Shown here: positions 36,587 to 47,285 of the stretch, in pieces
How positions within the stretch are numbered: the stretch's first letter is position 1
Layout of the letters: every line of letters begins with the position of its first letter
Assembly (NCBI GenBank): GCA_019400425.1
Contig: JAFREE010000109.1
Span: forward strand, 1 to 64,000
Reading direction: 5' to 3'
Source of the DNA: Hymenochaete sp. R1
Lineage: Eukaryota; Basidiomycota; Agaricomycetes; Hymenochaetales; Hymenochaetaceae
Length of the DNA: 64,000 nt
Notes under the pieces: generated by a model
Told to the model about the DNA's origin: nothing
What the model saw: only the letters and a program-made list of their open reading frames with translations
The model's database searches: none
Translations under genes and position numbers: made by a program

Positions 36587-37510
36587 CTACGGATTGTCCG
36601 CGGAGGCGCCGTATACGGGACCGCTAACGCCCAACGCCTTGTCGTGACCCTCCCCCGGTGGACGGAGCATTTTCAATATAACGTTTATAGAGACGATCAT
36701 AGCGCTGAACATCGGGATGCCTGAATTAAAAAATAAATAGGTTCGTTCCTTTGTCTGACCCGTGCTCATCGCAGATCAGAAAGAAGGCTAACAAGGCTTT
36801 TTTTGTATTTGAAAATAGATCAAACATCATCCATACGCAACCCTTTTTTTTCTTGGCTTCCTACTTTCTTTGTAGATCGCCACGGCGTCGTCGTCGCCTC
36901 ATACGGTAGGCTCAATTCCATATTGAGACTCAATGAGAGGCCAACAGGTCTGAGCGTGCCCGGATCACATCGGCGGTGGAGAAGCTGGTGGTCATGCTTT
37001 GGATGTAATTAAAGTTGAAATCTGTGCCTTGCGAAGCGGCTTCCAAGGCAAAGGAGAGGTAGATGAAGGCTTCGAAAAAGGAGCAATCCGTCAAAGTTTA
37101 GTGGCGGTGAATTTCCCCGATCGAATGAATGCAATTCCAAGACGATCATGGATAATGTTGTAGGGGATAATAGCTATAAACCTGGAGTGAGTTCCTATAC
37201 TCTCTCGATTATTGAAAGCGTAGACAGCGACTGAGTCGCCCCCTAATCTTGCAGTATTTAAAACATGATTTGGTCGTGATCAACACACGAAAGCCCAATC
37301 AGGATATAGAAACTTCCTTCCGCTCCTCGTATTTGAAGTGCAATCGTCGAACATCAACACAACTAATAGGATCCGGCGACTTTACGCGACTGACATTGAG
37401 CGGTTGAAAATCAAGTAACCACTGCTCTAGCAAGACCCGGATGACTTCAAGTTGCCTGACGCATTGCGAGGCCGGCGGGGGAAGCGAACTTACCATCATC
37501 TCTCTCAAAC
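36587..37510 (-). other. Possible unlisted multi-exon gene on the minus strand
   Basis: Not recognised, and only a candidate. On the minus strand a TATAAAAGG element lies at 37581-37589. Downstream an ATGATG runs straight into a perfect GTAAGT donor (37487-37492). Further along are short open stretches with the C-ending codon bias of local genes. The clearest (about 37078-36937) translates as EAFIYLSFALEAASQ followed by TDFNFNYIQSMTTSFSTADV. Another open frame (about 37280-37095) reads GGDSVAVYAFNNRES. A last exon may be GIPMFSAMIVSINVILKMLR to a stop at 36587-36589. I could not join these into one frame with confident splice sites, so this may be a decayed gene, a gene with unusual introns, or chance. 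Confidence 0.25.
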
Positions 37511-38016
37511 TTCCTTTCTTTCACTCGTACTCGCCATCTGCACTATCTTAAGAAATGACAGCTGCTCGCTCCGCTCTGTACCTTTTATACATATGTTCAT
37601 ACCTCAGTGTGCTTTTGCTGACCGGATCATTACTAACACTCACAGACATGCATACAAGCCCCGATCATGCGGCGGAGGACAGTCCCGGCCGGCGCGTACA
37701 CTTGGACAGATGAGAGAAGCGTGGAATATCCAAAAAGAGGGCCGCCCACCACGAACGATTACTCTGTAAAACTTGTCCATCAGAGCCTAACAAACGTTTG
37801 CATGATGTCGGGTGAACGATGGCGGCAGAGATCACCCGCTACGATCATATAAAAGTCAGAGGACACCGGGTGGTATGACCCCCCAGGTCTTCTGGATCCC
37901 TCCCCTCGAAGGCAAAGCATAAGGAGCTGGTACGATTTCTATCGATTTCTCTACCTTCCCTTTACTTACATCTAGCTCCATCCTTGAAGCAATTCAGTTT
38001 TGTCCTCAGCTTCAAC
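37511..38016. promoter_or_regulatory. Upstream region of the secreted hydrolase gene
   Basis: This is the spacer before the plus-strand hydrolase start. It includes CATATAAAAGTC at about 37846-37857 on the plus strand, a TATA-like element 160 nt before the start, and the opposite-strand TATAAAAGG at 37581-37589. No coding exon is seen. Confidence 0.35.
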
Positions 38017-39161
38017 ATGAGATCCCTTTTTGGCCGCACGCTCACAGCATTCGCACTTCTATGTTTCACGGGTAGCGTTGTCTCTAAGCCAACTCCTCGA
38101 AGTGGAGGGGACAACCGCACCGAAGGTACCGTTACATGGACCAGAGGCAACGAGACCATCAGCACCTGGTACTATACCCTTGGTGACCCATTCTCCGCGA
38201 CTGCCGTGCCTCTCGTTCTAGTCAGTGCCCTCGGACTCGGGAGCCCGTACATGTACCCGCACGAGGATCTTTACATCCCTGCAACTGGCGCGAACGACCC
38301 GGGGCGTCCTCTCATCTTCTACGACCAAGTTGGATGTGGAAACTCCTCCCATTTGCCCGGTAGGCCCGCGTCGACTTGGACGCCCGACCTGTACATGGAT
38401 GAGTTGGATAATTTGCTGAGCCATTTCGGACTGGTCGAGGAAGGAAGACAGTTTGACGTCCTCGGCAACTCATGGGGAGGTATTCTTTCGTCCAATTGGG
38501 CATCGCAACCCCTCGACTCACCGCGACGTTTCGCCATCAACCACACGCGAAAGCTTATCCTTGCAGACGCAACCCCGGCGTTCCCGCTGTGGACGGAAAG
38601 CACGAACAGTCTTCTCAAGGAGGAAGGGGCGCTGGGTGCGAGAGTGGCCGAGCTCCAGAGCGAAAACCAGACGAGCACCCAAGAATATACAGATCTGATA
38701 TCGACCCTCAACCACAGGCATCTTTGCACAGTAAACCCGTGGCCGGAAAAGGTGAACGAATCATTCGCGTTCCGATCAGATCCAACCGTTGGTGATTTCT
38801 ACTCAGTCATGTAAGCTCCGCTTCTTTTCCTCCGCTATCCCTCCATTCGCTCCCTTGCGTTGTTCAGTCTTGCTTTCGGAAGCATTTCTAATGCATTGAT
38901 GATCTTAGGATCGGACCTTCCGCTTGGGACGTCATCGGCACGCAGAAAGATTACACTATCGTTGATAGGCTTTCGAATATCCTTGTGCCTACCCTTGTCC
39001 TCAATGGCAAGGCGGATCTAGCGCAGGATATCTGCGCCGAGCCGTTTGTGCAGGGTATCAAGACCACCCAACGCTTCAAGTTCGAGAACAGTAGCCATTT
39101 CCCGTTCTGGGAGGAGAGGGAGCTTTACATGAGCGTTGTTGGGAAATTTTTGGACGAGTAA
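38017..39161 (+). CDS. Secreted alpha/beta hydrolase, prolyl aminopeptidase (S33) type
   Basis: It probably releases N-terminal proline from peptides or cleaves related amides outside the cell. The start MRSLFGRTLTAFALLCFTGSVVS is a good cleavable signal peptide; an in-frame Met at 37984 would only prepend 11 residues. The fold's landmarks are present: PLVLVSALGLGSPYMYPHEDL (oxyanion region), RPLIFYDQVGCGNSS (the DQxGxGxS motif of proline iminopeptidases), VLGNSWGGILSSNWA with the nucleophile Ser in GNSWGG, the acid in VLNGKADLAQDICAEPF, and the catalytic His in ENSSHFPFWEERELY. One intron (donor GTAAGC at about 38813, acceptor TTAG at about 38910) splices SVM to IGPSAWDVIG. Several N-glycosylation sequons (NRT, NET, NSS, NHT, NQT) fit secretion. 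Stop 39159-39161. Confidence 0.88.
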
Positions 39162-40527
39162 AGTAGGGTATGACGAAGTTGTTGAATGGACCCGGACAAG
39201 TCTCATCCGTAGTCTTTTGGTCATAGTCGCGAACAAGCGCCGAATATAACTTGAAAATGTGTTTTTTTTTCGCCGGAGATCCGACGCACTGGCAGTCAAA
39301 TGAATTTGAAGCTTGCTACGACGAAAAGTGCTGGTCATCAATGCTCATCATTTCGGATGGCTCAGATACAAATTCGCATTCCTTCTCTTGCTCATAATTC
39401 AAATGTGATGAGAGCTGAAAGGGACGAGACGTTATGGTCTTCTTTGATTTTCGTCATATGTCCTTTTTCGTCCGCATCGCTGTTGATTGAGCCGGAATAA
39501 CTTTGGTATGGCCCTTCGTGGTCTCGAAGTCTGCTGCCTAAAAATTGGTTTGATACCTTCACATTGTTCTAGAGTGCGACTATATGCCTTAAGTCTATTG
39601 TCATCGCTGTGGTTGAGAATATGCCCTCTGTGGATGTTCATATAGTCGCCCAGCTTAAAATAATTACCTTGAAGCTCATTGCCAATCGTAAATCCGCAAC
39701 TGCGGCTTAGTGGTTATCTATTCATCTGCACTAATGGTTCCCTTGCTAGTAATTCCCATGCCGTGCCACACGCTTATTCGACGTCCGCAGGGAAAACGAA
39801 CACCTCTTACCAGCAATAGTCATGCACAACTTGGCACTATTTGAGTTTTTAAGTTATCTCCGACGGGGTCTCTGCAACGAGCTTCATCTCGCCACATGCA
39901 TATGCTACCCATCATTAAGTTTCTGATACCCATCTCCAATAGCGCGGTCATTTCAATGGCAGAAACTACTTTTCACATCGGAAGCTTCATATGAAATAGA
40001 CGGTGTTCGTCGAATCTGAAAAAGGCGGCTTCGATGTTGGTGGTTGAGAGGGTCGAGCCATGCGGTGACGCGCTTTTCGCGGACGCATCCCTCGGGAGTC
40101 GGGACAAACATTCGCCACATATGCACACATAGGATCGCGCTAAGGTCAGGCGCTACGCTACCTCTCTGAGTCTCTCTGCTTTATTTGAAAACAGCTCAAA
40201 AGGCCTCATGGAACGTTATATCTCCATCGACGAGTTTCCCCAATTCTCCTCGCAGTCTTTCCACTGGCATTATCTGGTTCTGGCCTTCTCGTTGCTACAT
40301 TCACATAGAGGGAAGCCCACATTCGCCACATCTCATTGCCGCTTCCCCGCATCGAAGTCGACAACCCGTCGGGACGCCACATCCACTCCATATCCATACG
40401 GGTTTATTGCGTCAGGTCGTGAACATATCGAGAGAGCAGTGTGTCGAACAAAGCGACCTTATATCCAACCTTTCTCTTGCATCTTTACTACGACGTCCGA
40501 GTGCGCCGTCCCCGCCACCCACCAACG
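39162..40527. other. 1.4-kb gap with no recognised gene
   Basis: It holds the 3' flank of the hydrolase gene and the upstream region of the small membrane protein gene. Short frames on both strands (up to 130 codons at 40185-40577) overlap each other and lack motifs. No tRNA or repeat was seen. Confidence 0.4.
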
Positions 40528-41184
40528 ATGTCGAGCATCTTACTGTCGGCGATGGACTCCAGTACGCCAGTAGCTGAAGCATCCCCGCCGTCCTTATCTT
40601 CCCCGAATTCTTCCACCTCCATTCCCTCTTCCTCGAGTAGTACTCTCACGCAACCGGACGCCGTCGAAACTTCCCCATCCGAATCCAATTCAACTGGGAA
40701 TTCGCTCACTCTTCCCGCCGGGGCCATCGCCGCCATCGTAATTGCCCCGCTCACGCTCATAGCAGCCGGTGTCATGATCTTCATCGTCTGGAGGCGCCGT
40801 CGACGACGGGTCCTTCGCTCCCAGCAAGCAGTGATGCGCCGAATGACGCTCGTGGGCCCACCTTCATCAATGTCTGCGAACGCATTCGCCATGCATAGCG
40901 TGGGTGGCAATAGCGACTTTAGTCTCGCACGTAACAGGAGTTTCGCCAGTTCAGACCTTAGTCATGCGTACTCGTGGGTGCCTACACCGAAGCCTGTACG
41001 CCACACCCATTCTCGACAGAGCAGCGTCTCAACGCGCCGGGACGACAAATCGAGCGGAGACTCAGTAGATCACGCGAGTGGTGACTATAAGGAGAGCGAT
41101 GGCGGACATAATCAAATGGTGCTTGTTGAAGGCAAGTACGTACCTGCGTTACGACGAGAAGACGAGGTGTATCGGACTGTATGA
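40528..41184 (+). CDS. Small single-pass membrane protein with Ser/Thr/Pro-rich ectodomain
   Basis: Not a named family. The start chosen is MSSILLSAMDSSTPVAEA at 40528; an upstream in-frame Met at 40441 gives an unlikely Arg/His-rich extension. About 60 residues of Ser, Pro and Thr (SSPNSSTSIPSSSSSTLTQPD) lead to one membrane helix, PAGAIAAIVIAPLTLIAAGVMIFIVW. The basic stop-transfer RRRRRRVLR follows, then a cytosolic tail of about 120 residues with many Ser and charged residues ending EGKYVPALRREDEVYRTV. The arginine cluster after the helix predicts an N-outside topology. No introns seem to interrupt the frame. The layout is a smaller version of the protein at 32766-34769, but the two sequences are not clearly alike. 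Its function is unknown; it could be a receptor-like or wall-associated sensor. Confidence 0.65.
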   Translation: MSSILLSAMDSSTPVAEASPPSLSSPNSSTSIPSSSSSTLTQPDAVETSPSESNSTGNSLTLPAGAIAAIVIAPLTLIAAGVMIFIVWRRRRRRVLRSQQAVMRRMTLVGPPSSMSANAFAMHSVGGNSDFSLARNRSFASSDLSHAYSWVPTPKPVRHTHSRQSSVSTRRDDKSSGDSVDHASGDYKESDGGHNQMVLVEGKYVPALRREDEVYRTV

Positions 41185-41687
41185 CCCCTCATGGATGATC
41201 AGTTCCACACTACCACTTCCCGGGGCACTAAACTGCTTCCTTGGACTCATGCTGGACCATGTGTGTATAGCGGGAAAGGATAGTGGTCGCGCACCAGTAT
41301 TTATAACTTATCTTATTATTCCGCCTTTTGCTTCCATTGCTTCTGTGAATATTCCCCCGCTTTCGTTCTTGTACTTAACGGTGATGTAGTTCTCTGCAAA
41401 CAGTGTTAGATTGTGCAGTATGATTCACGCAGACCACAAGGGAAAATCAGAAGAGCGGCAAGCCGCTGAAACCCGTGTTCTCGTCACCGCTCCGGCGCAC
41501 AATCACCGAGGTAATCGACCCAGAGCTCTTAGAACAAGGATGAACTAGGCGGTTCATCATTAAGCTGGCAGAAAATGAACCACTCACTTAAATTTTGAAA
41601 TTTCCCCGCAAATGTCAAGCGCGGTAGATGAAAGGGCAGGAGGCAAATATCTATTTATGATGCAGAGGCTACATGACATGCAATTAT
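41185..41687. other. Convergent 3' flanks (small membrane protein and ATP4)
   Basis: This is a 503-bp spacer between two genes that end towards each other. Nothing coding or repetitive was recognised. Confidence 0.45.
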
Positions 41688-42635
41688 TTAGATGGCCTTG
41701 GCCTTGACTAGCTCTGCACGAATGAAGTTATTAGATGGACCGCACTTTTCTGAACAGAGAGAAAACGTACGGTCAACCTCCGCAATAGCATTCGTCAGAA
41801 TCTCCTTCTGCGTCCTCTCGTCATTGAGTCCCTTCAGCACAGCGTCAACAACAGTCTTGGCGAGCTGAGCCTGCTCGCTCTCCTTTGCCTGTTGTTCGTA
41901 GCGGACCCAGCTGTCGAGTACAGACTTGAGCTCTGACGCCAGTTGAACCTTCTGACGTTGGACGAAGGCTTCGTGCTCCAACTTGGCGGCTTCCTTAGAA
42001 AGAGCGAAAAGACCTTCTGTGATTGCTGCGACGTCCTTCATTTGCGCAACGGAGTCGATACGCGACTTGACCGCCTCAGTATGCTCTTCGCGAGCACCGT
42101 TGAGAATGCCACGGATCCTGTTAATGTGCCCCTCAGCCCATTGCTTGTACGGCTCACGCATGAGCTGTAAAAGATTCGCATGAGAAAAGTGAATCGTCTA
42201 TTACAGATGAAAAAAAAACTGACCTTGGCGATGTACGTGAAAAGAATGGCAGTTCCGGCAAGGATAACAGTCTCTTCGTTCACGACATAGAGTTCCTGCG
42301 AGATGGCAGCAGCCAAAAGACCAGTACCAAGGACGACAGTACCGGTTTTCGTAGCGATGCTCGTGGATGGCACGGAGTTGATAATTTGAGATGCACGTTC
42401 CGCAGGAGGTTGACGGTCAGAAGACATGTTCCGCCTAGCAGGACGTGAGTCATATAGGCATCAGAATGAGCACTACTGGGCAACATACACGGCCACGGTT
42501 TTGGGAATGCCAGTAATCGCCGGGGTCGGGCGCACTCTGCTGGCTGAAAACAAATGCAATGAGCACAAAATGTGCGAACAGTAAATTAAACGTACCAGCA
42601 GAGCGCAGAGAAGAGATGGCAACTCTTGAAGCCAT
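41688..42635 (-). CDS. ATP4: Mitochondrial F1F0-ATP synthase subunit 4 (subunit b)
   Basis: Peripheral stalk subunit that holds F1 stationary against the membrane rotor. The start at 42635 (MASRVAISSLRSA) splices through a 52-nt intron to ASRVRPTPAITGIPKTVAV, then RNMSSDRQPPAERASQIINSVPS. The two membrane helices are GTVVLGTGLLAAAISQELYVV and ETVILAGTAILFTYIAK. The long amphipathic stalk follows: MREPYKQWAEGHINRIRGILNGAREEH, AAKLEHEAFVQRQKVQLASELKSVLDSWVRYEQQ. The last intron is 57 nt, a multiple of three, with donor GTACGT, a CTAATAAC branch site and acceptor GTGCAG (about 41716-41772). Spliced, the C-terminus is AEVDQLVKAKAI as in relatives; unspliced, it reads through in frame with 19 extra residues including two cysteines. 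Confidence 0.94.
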
Positions 42636-44044
42636 TACTGTATGAAAGGCGAAGGTTTGGTGGAGGAGAACAGAACAACGTTAACGACGAAGACTTCAAG
42701 AGACGAGTTGCGTGCCAGATTTCGTTCCACTAAAAGTCTTCCCACAGTCACGTGTATAAAATTAGGTCATCATTGCTGGCGACCCGTTCCTTCCGATTGT
42801 ACCCTTCACGGCAATATTGGTGGCAGCTGACCTGCTGCATCCAGAAAGCCTGAAAAGCGCTCACATTTTCACACAGGATCTCATTTCGTAGCGTTCTGGT
42901 TTAAAGCATCACTTCAGTGGGGCACGTCCAGCCTCCTATACTGTACTATATGCTATTACGCACTTAGTTGTAAGAAAGCCACAATAAGGAGCAACTAGCA
43001 ACAGATATTTAAACGTTAAGATTAAGTGACTGTAGGGACGGTGTGGTTAGGCAATACGCTTCACAAGGCTTCGATCACTGATGTCGCTTTTCTGAAACGA
43101 AAATGAGAGCCCATTTTGTTTCCGCCAGCATGGTTTAAACGAGATTGAAAGACTTGGATTCAAACCATCACTGACGTAGCGAAAGGCAGGAACAAGTGAA
43201 TGATGTGGAGCTAGCCTAGCGAATGAGTCGTGGTGAGAGCATGGGATGAGAGAAAAAGAAGAGCAGAGAAGACGGAGGATATGTGAGGGTTCTTTGGTTC
43301 TGAATATATTAGAGAAACCGAGAAAAGGGGGGGTTAGATTTCGATGAAGAGCGGATGTGCAGATGACAGAAGGATGATTTATTGAAGCATGATGGATATA
43401 GTACGATATGTTTTAAGAAGCTGAGCGGTGAGAGGCAGATAGTAACATAGCAGAAGTTACTTACTTGGTGATTTTCAAAAGCGAGAGGATAGTCCTACTT
43501 CAAGTACTTGTAACTTGTAAGAAAGAGAGTGACGCCGATAAGGAGAAAAGTTCCCACGATTCGCCCTCCTGTCATTCAACACACTCAGCTTCGCCTTCGC
43601 CATCCACATCTCGGAGGCGCCTCACTCACCCTTCCTCCTCCTCTCGCCATTCGCCCCTCGACACTTCTCTCCCCCTCGACACCGTCGTCGACATCTACGG
43701 CGCACTTGTCACCGTCGTCGCTGTCGTCGCAGCAGGCGTTCTGTTCACTGGACACAATTAGGCCGACGCACAATCTTCCGCCGCGGAAGTCGCCTCCTTC
43801 GCCCCCGCCTTATCCCATTTCAGTACATTTCCACCTGGCACCCCGTTGCATATTCTTCCCCTTTCACCTTCTTTCTTCTCCCCCTTCATCCCCTTCCCTC
43901 CTGTTCCATCTAAACACTTGTTCCCCACCCATACAGTTCCCGTTCGTCCACTCATCCAGTATCTCTGGCCCAGTCGACAATCCTCTCCAAGTGCGACTCC
44001 GGATTTGAAAGCTTCCGTCAATTACTAGCGACCCTCCTTCCGCC
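42636..44044. other. 1.4-kb gap upstream of ATP4 and the LisH gene
   Basis: Both flanking genes start from this gap, so it holds two promoters. The right third (43570-44030) is strongly C/T-rich on the plus strand (TTCCTCCTCCTCTCGCC and similar), which creates long Pro/Ser frames on both strands that I treat as leader sequence, not genes. A purine-rich patch (AGAGAAAAAGAAGAGC) is at 43249-43264. Confidence 0.45.
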
Positions 44045-46647
44045 ATGGTTCCCGCTATTGCACAACAGCAGGGGCAACCTATGCAAACACCAACACCGTC
44101 GGGCGAGCCTTTAGGAGGTGATCAAGATCCTTGGGAAGGCGACAAAATGTACGTCGGTCTTTTCTTATGTCTCTCAGAGTACTATTGCTCACAAGTTTGG
44201 TCTTTCGCATCTTTCTTTTCTTTATTTTGTGTTATGCTTCTCGTACAACAGGTTCAATATCTACATCTGGGACTATTGCACAAAGCGAGGCTACACTAGC
44301 ACGGCGCGAGAGCTCATCGAGGAGGCCAAGCTAGAGCCTAATCCTCGACCTCCGATAGATGCAAATCAGGGTTTACTTTACGAGTATGTCATCTTCTTTC
44401 CCAATACTACTCATGCTGACAATAGTCCGAAAAAGGTGGTGGAGCGTGTTTTGGGTACTTTTCCAGGCTAAGAGTAATAACCAAGGGTCGGATGATGCTG
44501 TATTGTACATGCAGGTACTTTTGTCCAGCTTCTCTGATAAACTAAATCCAAACTCATCGTTCGACTCAAATCCAAGCAATCGACGCAACCTCGTATGCAA
44601 CAAGCAGCTAATGCAAGGTTCCAAAATGGTATTCCAACTCTGCAAAATGGGCCACCTGGTGTTCCCCCGAATTCGATGAGAGCACCAGGTAGCGCAGGGA
44701 ATCAACTACCACCAAACTCAAACTTGCACGGAGTGCCCAATGGCATTGGGCCTGCACAGCACCATCCGCAAGGACAACAGCAACAACAGATGCCTCCGCA
44801 ACAAGCTCCGCCACTTGGCTTTCCTGGAGGGCATCAGATGAATGGCATAGCAGCTCAACCCGGTGGACGAGGGCCAGGGCATCCTACTTCGGGCCAGCCA
44901 CCTCGAGTAAACGCCTCAGGATTCTATCAGAGTCCGACGATGGCGCATCCTCACACTCCGACCGGTGGATCATACCCGAGTGGAGCTCCCGGTCCCGGTC
45001 CCAGTTCTATGAGTGGCGCTGTCCCTCCGAACTCATACCCACAACAACAACAGATACGGGGGATGCACCCGCCTGGTGCTATGGTGAATGGCGCTGCAAA
45101 CGCGGCTTCTCCCGCTTTTTCTCAGGGGGGTGCTGGAAGTCGAGCAGCGACGCCAGCGCAAAGTCAACAAAACTCGATCACGCAACCAAGTCCGGGCATG
45201 TCGCATCGCGTTGTACCGCAAACCCCACCGAACATGCCGCCAAATTTTGGAGGTAGTATGCCGCCCGGGATGGCGGTGCCCGGTGGTAGCTCGGGCACTG
45301 GCTTCGAACGAATGAATGCAGACCTTCAGAGGATCGATCCTCAGATCATGAGTGAGTTGAGAGCGGAGTTGGGTCTTGGGAATAAAGATTCGCTTTCCTT
45401 GTCAGTAGACGAAAAGGTGAGCGACATTGCTTAGATTTCGCTTCATGCCATTGGCTCATAGCCATAATAGATCACCGTCTTGAATCATCCGAAAGTACGG
45501 GGTGCGCTAGGTACGCCGCTTATTTTCTCACATACGGCATCAGCGGTGATTAACGATTCTTCAGGTCCGAGTAACCCTCCGCAAAATCGGCAAGGTCGAG
45601 GTTCAAAGCGAGCTAGCACCTCTCCCGGGGATGGTGTGAGTGAAAAAAAAAGTAATTTTTTGAACATCAGTTAACATCCTCATTGAAGCACGCCGAAATT
45701 CCTGCGAAAGGGGACAACTCACCCCCTGCACATAAAAAAGCACGCCCTTCCCCCGATCATGCAACGTCTTCAGCATCAACCAACGTACCTCCAAGTGCCA
45801 TACCAATGAGTGCCATGTTCCCGCCAAATGTTCCCCCAGGCGTTGGCATACGGCCTCCTTTTGCCACTCCTGGTAATTTGATGCCTCAGAGCATGGCACA
45901 ACAACAAATAGGCCAACAACCTCAACACCAGGTGCGTGCATCGTATTGACGGCTTGCTGAATGTGCTAATTTGATAACCAGAAAAACAACCAGGTTCACC
46001 CAGGCAATGTACAGTCGATGAATAAGATGGGTGCACCAGGTTTGTCTTTGAGAACTTCTACGTCCATATCAGGCTTACAAACAACTCCAGATCAACCATC
46101 TCAAGCCTTTGGACCTGATGCAAACCAACCTCGATCGGCTCCTCCTCCTTTTGCTCCGAACAACCAGCCTAGACAACAGGGGAAACCTGGTTCGGGGATG
46201 ATGCCTCCACCGCCAAGTCCAGGAAAGGCTCAAGGCGGACCATCAAAAATTGAAGGTTCCGTTAACTCTCCAATGCCCCCGCCGTCTTCGGGTGGCTCGG
46301 GTGCGCATGGCGGACGTTCACCTGCAACACCTGCACCCGCATCTGCGCAAGCAAGTAACATTGCACCTTCACCATCAATCAACAATAATTCACGGCCTAA
46401 TACCGCGACATCCAATCCTTCTTCTGCACCCCCACCGGCATCGGGCCCTTTAGCACCCCCTACCGCTCCCGCTTCAGCCCCACCCACTTCAGCTACAGCA
46501 TTATCGGAGCCCAGCTTTGACTTTATGTCAACCGGCTTCGATGATTTCACTTCGATGTTTGGGAGGGACGAACCTCTTGACTTCGACCGTAATTTCGATG
46601 CGTGGTTTGGCACAAACGACATAGGTCTTTTAGACCCGACAAAGTGA
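44045..46647 (+). CDS. LisH-domain transcriptional regulator, Flo8/SSDP-like
   Basis: Nuclear co-regulator; fungal Flo8/Som1 proteins act in development, adhesion and cAMP responses. The start at 44045 (MVPAIAQQQGQ) leads into the LisH motif after intron 1: MFNIYIWDYCTKRGYTSTARELIEEAKL. Intron 2 uses a GTATGT donor and an AAAAAG acceptor to join GLLYE to WWSVFWVLFQAKSNNQGSDD, the signature shared by SSBP/SSDP, LEUNIG and Flo8 proteins. After VLYMQ and a third intron the protein is a long low-complexity chain of Gln, Pro, Gly, Asn and Met, as in other Flo8/SSDP activators. The end, FDFMSTGFDDFTSMFGRDEPLDFDRNFDAWFG, is acidic and aromatic and looks like an activation domain. Three further introns lie near 45420, 45660 and 45935. 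The LisH assignment is firm; the exact orthology is less so. Confidence 0.85.
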
Positions 46648-47285
46648 TATGCGGGTTCTGTTCCATTAGACCGCCTTCCTATGCTCTCTGCTCGTCTCTT
46701 TATTCCCTCCATTTTGTGTACCTTGCTTTTCGTCTTGCTGTTTCACCTAACCTTCCCGTATTAGTCTGTATTAGTGTGCTCTCTCTCTCTCTACAGTTAG
46801 TTTTTGGCGTCCTTTTCGGCCTTTTAGTTATCGCGTCTATTTTCTTATCTCTACTCCGGATCTTACCCAATGTCTTTTCCGTCAGCTGTTCCATTTGCCT
46901 TGCTATTCCTGCTACCCATCCTCGTATTTATTGAAGCTCTTCGTTTCTCTTCGCCTTCTCTCTACCTTTAACCGTAGCTCTGATCACATCTGCGAGACCT
47001 CGATTATCTTGTCTTTTCGACTGGACCACTATACGGTATGGGGAGATCACCCCTTTACATTTTAAAGTTGCCTTAAGGCTCTTTGGGAGTTTGAACTTCA
47101 TACAGTCATAGTTGTCATTTCCAATGTGAAGTGAAAGAAGTGCATATATTTCCTCAAACTCCTATACAGAAGCCATTACAACAGGTCTGAAAGCAGGATA
47201 ACATTCGTGATACAATACATTCCGAGTCATCAAATCGAATCATGGTTTCGACGGGCTTCAAGGTGACAATGGAAACGCATTCCAT
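46648..47285. other. Convergent 3' flanks of the LisH gene and the DHA1 transporter
   Basis: This spacer has a CT dinucleotide run near 46779-46796 and T-rich 3' UTR-like sequence. No gene or element was recognised. Confidence 0.45.

Noticed and set aside
39695..39770. GGCTTAGTGG sequence resembling a tRNA A box
   Set aside because: No B box and no cloverleaf pairing follow.
43529..44028. 160-codon Pro/Ser frame before the LisH gene
   Set aside because: C/T-rich leader DNA gives open frames on both strands; there is no motif, and it stops just before the clear start of the next gene.
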